A stretch of DNA of 10,286 bases, taken from Prevotellaceae bacterium (GTDB lineage: Bacteria > Bacteroidota > Bacteroidia > Bacteroidales > UBA932). Made by a program: the position numbers and the translations under genes. Positions 1 to 4,777 of the stretch are shown here, piece by piece; position 1 is the first letter of the stretch, and each line of letters starts with the position of its first letter. The notes below the pieces were generated by a model. That model had not been told where the DNA came from and did no database searches. It worked only from the letters and a program-made list of their open reading frames with translations. The DNA is taken from NCBI GenBank assembly GCA_031259805.1, contig JAIRKX010000194.1, positions 1 to 10,286 of the forward strand, read 5' to 3'.

Positions 1-1
1 C

Positions 2-181
2 TGGGATACCTACTCCACCGCCTCTCCCCCCCTCGACACCGACGGCGACGGCATGCCCGACGACTGGGAAGCCGCGCACGGCCTGAACAAAAACGATGCT
101 GCCGACGGCGCAACGTACAACCTCAGCCCCTGCTACACGAATGTAGAGGTGTACGTGAACTCTATAAAAACTAAAAACTAA
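2..181 (+). CDS. C-terminal fragment of a secreted polysaccharide lyase, probably pectate lyase
   Basis: Only the last 59 codons and the TAA stop are present; the rest lies left of the window. The fragment holds DTDGDGMPDDWE (bases 35-70), a calcium-binding loop of the thrombospondin type-3 kind, followed by HGLNKNDAADG and then YTNVEVYVNS. This combination (calcium loop, a GLN-x-ND segment, and a closing TN-(V/L)-EVY-(V/L)-N) is a common tail of Bacteroidota pectate lyases of family PL1 and related beta-helix enzymes, as known from the families. Such enzymes act outside the cytoplasm and cut polygalacturonate by beta-elimination. The catalytic domain is not visible, so the enzyme assignment is inference, helped by the neighbouring uxaA and susCD. 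The last residues (KTKN) and the stop are encoded by the CTAAAAA tandem array, so the repeat reaches into the gene end. Confidence 0.7.
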   Translation, partial: WDTYSTASPPLDTDGDGMPDDWEAAHGLNKNDAADGATYNLSPCYTNVEVYVNSIKTKN

Positions 182-213
182 AAACTAAAAACTAAAAACT
201 AAAAACTAAAAAA
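166..213. repeat. 7-bp tandem array, unit CTAAAAA
   Basis: Five perfect consecutive CTAAAAA units occupy 171-205, preceded by a run of A and followed by a unit with one extra A. The array overlaps the last codons and the stop codon (179-181) of the lyase gene. A 7-bp unit is not a multiple of three, so a change in copy number would alter the C-terminal residues and stop position. Function is unknown. Confidence 0.95.
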
Positions 214-214
214 C

Positions 215-244
215 TAAGAGTTGGCTGGCGTAAGACAACTCTTA
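215..244 (+). terminator. Hairpin after the lyase gene, possible terminator
   Basis: TAAGAGTTG (215-223) and CAACTCTTA (236-244) form a perfect 9-bp stem with a 12-base loop. The flanking arrays are themselves roughly complementary (A-rich CTAAAAA units on the left, T-rich CTTAGTT/CTTAACT units on the right), so a longer imperfect hairpin of about 125 bases is possible. The position just after the lyase stop and the T-rich right arm suit a transcription terminator, but this is inference. Confidence 0.4.
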
Positions 245-289
245 ACTCTTAGTTCTTAACTCTTAACTCTTAACTCTTAGTTCTTAGTT
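241..289. repeat. 7-bp tandem array, units CTTAACT / CTTAGTT
   Basis: Seven consecutive heptamers fill 241-289 exactly: four are CTTAACT and three are CTTAGTT, differing at two positions. The complement of CTTAGTT is close to the CTAAAAA unit of the array on the left, giving the two arrays an inverted arrangement around 224-235. No coding potential is seen. Function is unknown. Confidence 0.95.
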
Positions 290-334
290 CCCTGCGCCAT
301 AAAACGGCAGGGATGGAGGCAGTAAATATTTTAC

Positions 335-342
335 TACCTTTG
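335..342 (+). promoter_or_regulatory. Possible -7 promoter box upstream of ispH
   Basis: TACCTTTG matches the Bacteroidota -7 consensus TAnnTTTG exactly. No TTTG-like -33 element stands at the expected 19-21 bases upstream, so the assignment is weak. If used, transcription would begin near 349 and leave a long leader of about 185 bases containing the GC-rich palindromic element before ispH. Confidence 0.3.
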
Positions 343-446
343 TAACAAAATTACGAAACCCCATACAATATATGATTCTGCCAGTCATCACCCCTAAAAA
401 ATTTAGAGATAACCCTGCGACGACAAATAAAAACGTGTCCAAATTC

Positions 447-533
447 CAACTCTCAACTCTCCCGCATGGCTGTCCCCCGCTGGCGGGGGTGCCCGTAGGG
501 CGGGGGTGGATTTAACAACTCTCAACTCTCAAC
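447..533. repeat. 7-bp tandem array CAACTCT, split by a GC-rich element
   Basis: Two CAACTCT units lie at 447-460 and two and a half more at 516-533 (CAACTCT, CAACTCT, CAAC). Between them stand about 55 bases of GC-rich palindromic sequence. The identical units on both sides suggest one array interrupted by the element, or an element that carries the heptamers at its ends. The right half runs to three bases before the chosen ispH start. Confidence 0.85.
461..510. repeat. GC-rich palindromic intergenic element (REP-like)
   Basis: The element starts with CCCGCATGGCTGT (461-473). Then CCCCCGC (474-480) and GCGGGGG (483-489) form a 7-bp inverted repeat, drawn realistically as a 6-bp stem with a CTGG loop. 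GCCC (491-494) and GGGC (498-501) form a smaller stem, and a second run of five G (502-506) could pair with the same five C as an alternative. It is far more GC-rich than its surroundings. The first 13 bases recur at 4521-4533, so at least part of it is dispersed. It resembles GC-rich dispersed palindromes that I recall from other Bacteroidota genomes; this cannot be checked here. Confidence 0.7.
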
Positions 534-535
534 GC

Positions 536-1396
536 TTGTTTATAGAAATTGACGATAAATCCGGTTTTTGTTATGGCGTGATTCGCGCGATACAGACAGC
601 GGAGCAGATGCTCGACGCCGGCGAACTGTTTTCGTTAGGCGAGATTGTGCATAACGACCGCGAACTGGAGCGTCTAAAGAAAAGAGGCTTGCATACACTT
701 TCGTACGACAGGCTGGCGACCCTGCGCGATAAAAAAGTGCTTATCCGCGCCCACGGCGAGCCGCCGGAAACCTACCGGACGGCTTATGCGCAACAACTGA
801 CTGTTATTGATTGTACATGTCCGGTGGTGTTGAAATTACAGCAGCGCATCAAAGCCTGTTATGCCGAACTCAAAAAGCAAAACGGGCAATTGCTCATTTT
901 CGGTAAGCGCGGCCATGCCGAAGTCAACGGGCTGGTCGGACAACTGGCGGGCGACGCACTGATCATTGAAAACGAAGCGCAGTTAGACGCGATTGATTTT
1001 TCGCGCCCTGTCCGCCTGTTTTCGCAGACGACCAAAAGTCCTTACGAATTCCGTATTTTGAGCGAGGCCGTGAAAGCCCGTATGCATCCGGGCGTCTCAT
1101 TCGAAGCTTACAATACGATATGTGGTCAAGTCGCCGGCCGCCAACCTCAATTAGCGGCTTTTGCCGCCCGCCACGATGTGATTTTGTTTGTCAGTGGACG
1201 CAAAAGTTCCAACGGCAAGGTACTGTTTGCCGCCTGCCAATCGGCCAATGCGCGCAGTTACATGATTGAAGATGCCGGCGAGATACAAGTCGGCTGGTTT
1301 GCCGACTGCCGCTCTGCCGGTATCTGTGGCGCCACCTCTACACCTAAATGGTTGATGGAGGAAGTGGCGAAAGCCGTTTCAAGAATTGAAAGTTGA
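536..1396 (+). CDS. ispH: 4-hydroxy-3-methylbut-2-enyl diphosphate reductase (IspH/LytB)
   Basis: Cytoplasmic iron-sulfur enzyme of the last step of the MEP isoprenoid pathway, reducing HMBPP to IPP and DMAPP. Counting from TTG at 536, the three [4Fe-4S] cysteines are C12 (GFCYG), C95 (TCPVV) and C196 (NTICGQ), close to C12, C96 and C197 of E. coli IspH. Other family residues are H39 (VHN), H127 and E129 (GHAEVNG), the QTT motif near 164-166 and GATSTP near the C-terminus. The 286-residue length is normal. No ATG is available. TTG at 536 puts the first cysteine at the family position; an in-frame GTG at 506 would add ten residues encoded mostly by the CAACTCT repeat and not expected in the family. 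No Shine-Dalgarno is seen at either start. The gene is housekeeping and its neighbours are unrelated in function. The function is secure; the start is moderately so. Confidence 0.95.
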   Translation: MFIEIDDKSGFCYGVIRAIQTAEQMLDAGELFSLGEIVHNDRELERLKKRGLHTLSYDRLATLRDKKVLIRAHGEPPETYRTAYAQQLTVIDCTCPVVLKLQQRIKACYAELKKQNGQLLIFGKRGHAEVNGLVGQLAGDALIIENEAQLDAIDFSRPVRLFSQTTKSPYEFRILSEAVKARMHPGVSFEAYNTICGQVAGRQPQLAAFAARHDVILFVSGRKSSNGKVLFAACQSANARSYMIEDAGEIQVGWFADCRSAGICGATSTPKWLMEEVAKAVSRIES

Positions 1397-1423
1397 CAGT
1401 GGCGCTCTCCACTTTTCACTTTC
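1388..1423 (+). terminator. Imperfect hairpin overlapping the ispH stop, possible terminator
   Basis: Bases 1388-1402 pair with 1409-1423 around a 6-base loop. There are two mismatches and one G-T pair, with an unbroken 5-bp core (AGTGG/CCACT) next to the loop. The left arm contains the end of ispH and its TGA stop, and the right arm is the beginning of the CACTTTC array. Pyrimidine-rich sequence follows, but there is no pure T run, so a terminator role is uncertain. Confidence 0.35.
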
Positions 1424-1437
1424 CACTTTCCACTTTC
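1410..1437. repeat. 7-bp tandem array, unit CACTTTC
   Basis: Four consecutive heptamers (CACTTTT, then three CACTTTC) begin 13 bases after the ispH stop codon and end in AACT. This is the fourth 7-bp repeat family in the first 1.5 kb, with a different sequence but the same unit length. Function is unknown. Confidence 0.9.
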
Positions 1438-1621
1438 AACTAAATCCTATTACTAAATATTAACCGATTATACCTATATATTTAATCGCCGTTTTTGTCG
1501 TGCGCCGCGACGGAGTTAATATTATTTATTTATTTTCAGAATATTAATTCAAATTAAAACAGGAACACGTTTTTTGTAGTTAAAATAGTCCTTATTTTAA
1601 GCCTGAAAATTTAATGAAAGC

Positions 1622-1653
1622 TTTGTGTAATTCATTTTTTTTATTTTCCTTTG
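1622..1653 (+). promoter_or_regulatory. Bacteroidota-type promoter for the LacI regulator and uxaA
   Basis: TTTG (1622-1625) followed after 20 bases by TTCCTTTG (1646-1653) fits the Bacteroidota primary sigma pattern of TTTG at -33 and TAnnTTTG at -7, with one mismatch in the -7 box. Transcription would start near 1660, just at the first operator-like repeat, and give a leader of about 100 bases before the ATG at 1759. Confidence 0.65.
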
Positions 1654-1660
1654 TATTATT

Positions 1661-1699
1661 AAATGTGGACGTACACAAATTGAAATGTGGACGTACACA
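1661..1699 (+). promoter_or_regulatory. Tandem operator-like sites, probably for the LacI-family regulator
   Basis: The 17-mer AAATGTGGACGTACACA occurs at 1661-1677 and again at 1683-1699. Each contains TGTGGACGTACACA, an imperfect palindrome (TGTG...CACA around a perfect ACGT core, one mismatched pair). An even-length palindrome with a central CG is the typical form of LacI/GalR-family operators. The centres are 22 bp apart, about two helical turns, so both sites face the same side of the DNA. They lie at the predicted transcription start, where a bound repressor would block initiation. Autoregulation by the product of the next gene is inferred. Confidence 0.65.
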
Positions 1700-1758
1700 G
1701 AGTAGAAAAAGAAAGAGTAAATTTAACCGATTATTTGATATTGCTTAAAAGTTAATTT

Positions 1759-2865
1759 ATGGAAGAGAATACGTCAACTGAAGAAATTCAACGCTTACGC
1801 ATTACCGATATTGCGCGATTGGCGGATGTTTCGCCCGGAACGGTGGACAGGGTGCTGCATAATCGTGGACATGTATCACCGGAAAAGCGGGAGAGAATAG
1901 AAGCGATTATCGAAGAGATGAATTATCGTCCCAATGTGTTTGCACGCTCGCTGTCAGTGAAAAAGGCCATGCGTTTCGTGTCGCTGATTCCCAATTTCGA
2001 AACTACCGGCTATTGGGATTACATCCGGAAGGGAATCAACAAGGCACAAAAGGAAATTAGTGATCACCGAATTATCACTGAGCATTATTTTTTCGACCAG
2101 TACGACAACCGGTCATTTAACGATGCTACGAAAAAGGTTTTAACTAAGTTGCCTGATGCGGTTATCTTTTCGCCGGTGTTTATCGAAGAATCTATTGCAT
2201 TTGCCAAAAAACTGGAGCAAAGAAATATCCCCTGCGTACTGGTCGATTCCAATGTCGAAACGATTAATTGTTTGGCGTACTATGGGCAGCATTCGTTGAA
2301 AAGCGGTTACACGGCAGCACAATTGCTATTTATGGGCTTGCCACCGGGCAGCGCTGTATTGCTTACCCGCTCGCTACGACCGGGGGGCATTGGCTCGAAC
2401 CAAGCTGTTCTGCGCGAGCAGGGTTTTATGATGTATGTCAGGGAAAATAAAATCAGGCGGAATTATCATATTGTGCGGCTGGATTTACATACGAGCGATA
2501 TGGAAAAAAACCTGAAACATTTGAAAACAGTTCTTGATAGCTGTATGGTTCCAGTGTCCGGCGCAGTTATTTTCAGTTCCAAAGTCTACCGGCTTGTCGA
2601 CGACCTTGCGAAGTTAAAAGTAAAGGGTGTACGGGTAATCGGCTACGATGAATTGCCGCAAAATGTGGCGGCATTGAAAGCCGGTCGTGTCGCGTACCTG
2701 ATTGCGCAACGTCCCGAGATGCAGGGCTATCTTGTGCTCAAGGATTTGCTTAAGCATTTAGTGTATAAGCAACCTACGCACCGCACCAACTATGTACCGG
2801 TCGATATTTTGACAAAAGAAATTGTCGATGAGTATCTACAGTTTAATCAGCGATTGAATGAATAG
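1759..2865 (+). CDS. LacI/GalR-family transcriptional regulator
   Basis: A 368-residue DNA-binding regulator. Residues 13-66 are a LacI-type head: helix-turn-helix ITDIARLADVSPGTVDRVL (about 15-33), then HNRGHVS, and NYRPNVFARSL (55-65), whose hinge leucine in this family enters the minor groove at the operator centre. Residues about 70-350 resemble the periplasmic-binding-protein-like sugar sensor, with VLVDSN near 164 and VRVIGYDELP near 294. The usual serine of TVSRVL is aspartate here (TVDRVL), a variant I recall from other Bacteroidota members. The ATG at 1759 gives a normal N-terminal extension of about 12 residues. uxaA starts 30 bp downstream, so the two are probably cotranscribed and the effector may be a hexuronate or a breakdown intermediate; this is inference. 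Tandem palindromic sites stand 60-98 bp upstream. No symbol is assigned because orthology to ExuR, UxuR or KdgR cannot be shown. Confidence 0.9.
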   Translation: MEENTSTEEIQRLRITDIARLADVSPGTVDRVLHNRGHVSPEKRERIEAIIEEMNYRPNVFARSLSVKKAMRFVSLIPNFETTGYWDYIRKGINKAQKEISDHRIITEHYFFDQYDNRSFNDATKKVLTKLPDAVIFSPVFIEESIAFAKKLEQRNIPCVLVDSNVETINCLAYYGQHSLKSGYTAAQLLFMGLPPGSAVLLTRSLRPGGIGSNQAVLREQGFMMYVRENKIRRNYHIVRLDLHTSDMEKNLKHLKTVLDSCMVPVSGAVIFSSKVYRLVDDLAKLKVKGVRVIGYDELPQNVAALKAGRVAYLIAQRPEMQGYLVLKDLLKHLVYKQPTHRTNYVPVDILTKEIVDEYLQFNQRLNE

Positions 2866-2895
2866 AACGCCGCTCGGACGCTTACCCTGAAACAA

Positions 2896-4392
2896 ATGTT
2901 AGCATACTTAAAAATAAATCATGCGGATAATGTGGCGGTAGCTATTGCAGCATTGCCGGCCGGGACGACGGTAACGGTCGATGGCGCAGTCATTGTGCTG
3001 AGAGAGGAAATACCGGCGGGGCATAAATTTGCCCTGATCGATTTTGCCGCCGGGACGTCTGTCGTGAAATACGGCTACCCGATTGGCCATACCGTGCGGA
3101 CTATTGCCCGGGGGGAATGGGTAAACGAACGGAATATAAAAACCAGTCTCGGCGGAGTGCTGGAATACACTTACCGTCCGCAACAGCCGCCGCCGGCTAT
3201 CCCCGACCGCCTATTGACGTTCAACGGGTATCGGCGTACGAACGGGGAAGTCGGCATACGTAATGAAATTTGGATTGTGCCTACCGTCGGCTGTGTGAAC
3301 GGCATTGCCGGCCGGCTGGCTGCTCGTTTGCAGGCCGAAACCGGCGGCGAAAAAGTAGACGCTATTGTGGCTTTCCCGCATAACTACGGCTGTTCGCAGT
3401 TGGGCGACGACCACGAAAATACACGCCGGATTTTACGTAATATCGCCTTGCATCCGAATGCGGGTGGCGTGCTGATCGTTGGGTTGGGATGCGAGAACAA
3501 TCAGATTGCCACGTTCCGCGAGATGGTAGGAGAACACACGCATATTCGGTTTATGGAAACGCAAAAAGTCGCCGACGAGATAGAAGAAGGAATCTCCATC
3601 CTTCGCGAACTGTACGACAGAGCGGCCGCTCATGTGCGGGAAGCCATTCCTGTATCCGAACTGAAAATCGGTTTGAAATGCGGCGGCTCCGACGGGTTGT
3701 CGGGCATTACGGCGAACCCGTTAGTAGGGCTGTTTTCCGATTTTCTTGTAGCGCAGGGTGGAACTACGGTATTGACTGAAGTGCCCGAAATGTTCGGCGC
3801 GGAGACTATTTTGATGAACCGCGCCCAAAATAAAGAAGTGTTCGATAAAACGGTTCATTTAATTAACGATTTTAAAAACTACTTTATAAAGAATGAACAG
3901 CCGGTGTATGAAAACCCATCGCCGGGTAACAAAGCGGGCGGCATCTCGACGCTGGAGGAAAAATCGCTTGGCTGCACACAAAAGGGCGGTAAGGCGACCG
4001 TCGTGGATGTGCTGGCGTATGGGGAATATCTTCGGCGCTCCGCAGGGAAACAGGGGGGCCTGTATCTGCTGAGTGCGCCGGGCAACGATTTGGTAGCGTC
4101 GACGGCGCTGGCTGCCGCGGGGTGCCACTTGGTACTGTTTACTACCGGCCGCGGCACGCCCTTCGGGACTTTTGTGCCGACGATGAAAATCTCGTCCAAC
4201 ACCTCCCTGTACTGCCACAAACCGGCATGGATTGATTTCAATGCCGGGACGATTGTAGAGGACGAAACGCCCGAAGCGGCTTGCCGGCGGCTTATCCGCT
4301 ATGTACTGCAGGTCGCCGGCGGAGAACCGCTCAACAACGAAAAGAACAAGTATCGCGAAATAGCGATTTTTAAGACAGGTGTAACATTATAA
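2896..4392 (+). CDS. uxaA: Altronate dehydratase
   Basis: Cytoplasmic enzyme (EC 4.2.1.7) that dehydrates D-altronate to 2-keto-3-deoxy-D-gluconate in galacturonate breakdown. The 498-residue length matches E. coli UxaA (about 495). Residues 1 to about 88 form the SAF domain (AGHKFAL, KYGYPIGH). The GD_AH region follows with IVPTVGCVNGI (near 126), YGCSQLGDDHENT (near 164), GLGCENNQ (near 197), CGGSDGLSGITANP (262-275), ENPSPGNKAGGI, SLGCTQKGG and TTGRGTPFG, ending in AIFKTGVTL. All of these closely resemble E. coli UxaA as I remember it, which favours altronate over galactarate as substrate. One difference is N77-E-R79 in GEWVNERN, where E. coli has histidines. The gene lies 30 bp after the LacI-family gene with no terminator between, so one operon is likely. 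uxaB and uxaC are not in the window. Confidence 0.93.
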   Translation: MLAYLKINHADNVAVAIAALPAGTTVTVDGAVIVLREEIPAGHKFALIDFAAGTSVVKYGYPIGHTVRTIARGEWVNERNIKTSLGGVLEYTYRPQQPPPAIPDRLLTFNGYRRTNGEVGIRNEIWIVPTVGCVNGIAGRLAARLQAETGGEKVDAIVAFPHNYGCSQLGDDHENTRRILRNIALHPNAGGVLIVGLGCENNQIATFREMVGEHTHIRFMETQKVADEIEEGISILRELYDRAAAHVREAIPVSELKIGLKCGGSDGLSGITANPLVGLFSDFLVAQGGTTVLTEVPEMFGAETILMNRAQNKEVFDKTVHLINDFKNYFIKNEQPVYENPSPGNKAGGISTLEEKSLGCTQKGGKATVVDVLAYGEYLRRSAGKQGGLYLLSAPGNDLVASTALAAAGCHLVLFTTGRGTPFGTFVPTMKISSNTSLYCHKPAWIDFNAGTIVEDETPEAACRRLIRYVLQVAGGEPLNNEKNKYREIAIFKTGVTL

Positions 4393-4437
4393 ACGAACAG
4401 GGCAATGAAACAACACTCCTATAAAAAAATGTGCGGC

Positions 4438-4466
4438 AATCTTAAACCCCTTGCGGCAGTAAGATT
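4438..4466 (+). terminator. Hairpin after uxaA, possible terminator
   Basis: AATCTTA (4438-4444) and TAAGATT (4460-4466) make a perfect 7-bp stem with a 15-base loop. TGCGGCA also occurs twice here (4432-4438 and 4452-4458). The stem is AT-rich and no T run follows, so it is a weak terminator candidate at the end of the uxaA operon. Confidence 0.3.
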
Positions 4467-4482
4467 ACAGAAAACGCCTCTG

Positions 4483-4492
4483 CAGTGCACTG
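4483..4492. promoter_or_regulatory. Perfect 10-bp palindrome CAGTGCACTG
   Basis: CAGTGCACTG equals its own reverse complement. It lies about 90 bases after uxaA and about 190 bases before the probable susC promoter box. It may be a protein-binding site, but no partner is known. Confidence 0.3.
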
Positions 4493-4502
4493 AGCCAAAA
4501 TC

Positions 4503-4533
4503 GGTTTGCCTCTCCGCAAACCCGCATGGCTGT
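4503..4533. repeat. Hairpin joined to a second copy of the 13-mer CCCGCATGGCTGT
   Basis: GGTTTGC (4503-4509) and GCAAACC (4516-4522) form a perfect 7-bp stem with loop CTCTCC. The right arm runs into CCCGCATGGCTGT (4521-4533), identical to the start of the GC-rich element at 461-473. Here the 13-mer is followed directly by the AC microsatellite instead of the C/G palindrome. This suggests a dispersed element with a variable right side, or a decayed copy. Confidence 0.5.
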
Positions 4534-4566
4534 ACACACACACACACACACACACATACGCGCGTA
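4531..4566. repeat. (AC)11 microsatellite within a 36-bp alternating purine-pyrimidine tract
   Basis: ACAC...A fills 4534-4556, eleven AC units plus one A. The strictly alternating pyrimidine-purine pattern extends from 4531 to 4566 and ends in the perfect palindrome TACGCGCGTA (4557-4566). Such CA/CG alternation is the classic Z-DNA-forming composition, and long dinucleotide runs are prone to slippage. A second short alternating stretch follows at 4577-4586. It lies about 110 bases upstream of the probable susC -7 box. An open reading frame through it (4405-4737) looks non-coding. Confidence 0.9.
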
Positions 4567-4607
4567 ACTACTTCCTCGCACGCGCGAAAGATAGCATTAA
4601 TCTACTC

Positions 4608-4617
4608 AATACGTATT
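4608..4617. promoter_or_regulatory. Perfect palindrome AATACGTATT, possible operator
   Basis: AATACGTATT is a perfect 10-bp palindrome with an ACGT core, as in the LacI-type sites upstream of the regulator gene. CAATACGT (4607-4614) recurs at 4662-4669, 55 bp downstream, inside the probable susC promoter. A regulator binding both is possible but unproven; the outer bases differ from the TGTG/CACA arms of the 1661-1699 sites. Confidence 0.3.
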
Positions 4618-4655
4618 ATTCCCCACTTTCAAATACCGGAAAGTTATCCACCGGT

Positions 4656-4684
4656 TTTGAACAATACGTTTACGATTTCATTTG
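4656..4684 (+). promoter_or_regulatory. Probable susCD promoter
   Basis: TTTG (4656-4659) and TTCATTTG (4677-4684) resemble the Bacteroidota -33 and -7 elements, but the spacer is 17 bases instead of about 19-21 and the -7 box has one mismatch. The same T-T-n-n-TTTG form appears in the better promoter before the LacI-family gene. Transcription would start near 4691 with a leader of about 87 bases. Confidence 0.4.
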
Positions 4685-4704
4685 TCGCAGGAGCAATTTG
4701 CGAC
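4684..4704. promoter_or_regulatory. Dyad over the probable susC transcription start
   Basis: GTCGCA (4684-4689) and TGCGAC (4699-4704) are perfect inverted repeats 9 bases apart; a G-T pair could extend the stem by one. The dyad begins in the -7 box and spans the predicted start near 4691, a suitable place for a repressor. A second group of overlapping inverted repeats lies further down the leader (ACTTAT 4710-4715 with ATAAGT 4730-4735; AACTTAC 4716-4722 with GTAAGTT 4734-4740). Confidence 0.35.
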
Positions 4705-4777
4705 CCCTCACTTATAACTTACCAACTTCATAAGTAAGTTTTAAACATATAATATCAACAACCTAAATTAAGTTTTT

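Larger units (their letters stand above)
1460..1734. repeat. 12-bp direct repeat TTAACCGATTAT, two copies
   Basis: Exact copies stand at 1460-1471 and 1723-1734, before and after the promoter and operator region of the LacI-family gene. The second lies 25 bases before the start codon. The sequence between is AT-rich and contains an 8-bp inverted repeat (TTAATATT 1516-1523, AATATTAA 1540-1547) but no gene. Chance is not excluded in AT-rich DNA. Confidence 0.6.

Noticed and set aside
150..163. LacI-operator-like GGTGTACGTGAACT in the lyase gene
   Set aside because: It matches only 10 of 14 positions of the operator motif and lies in coding sequence where the codons explain it.
166..289. CRISPR-like array
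   Set aside because: The units are 7 bp and contiguous, without spacers, and no cas gene is near.
506..535. N-terminal extension of IspH from the GTG at 506
   Set aside because: The extra residues are encoded mostly by the CAACTCT repeat and would shift the first cluster cysteine from position 12 to 22; TTG at 536 fits the family better, though GTG cannot be fully excluded.
1516..1547. TTAATATT/AATATTAA inverted repeat as a terminator or regulator site
   Set aside because: Pure A/T arms with a 16-base loop in an AT-rich stretch are easily found by chance; kept only as a note under the 12-bp repeat.
4405..4737. Open reading frame of 110 codons between uxaA and susC, containing a Thr-His repeat
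   Set aside because: The Thr-His run is just the translated AC microsatellite. No recognisable domain is present, composition is unlike the neighbours, and the frame covers hairpins, palindromes and the probable susC promoter.
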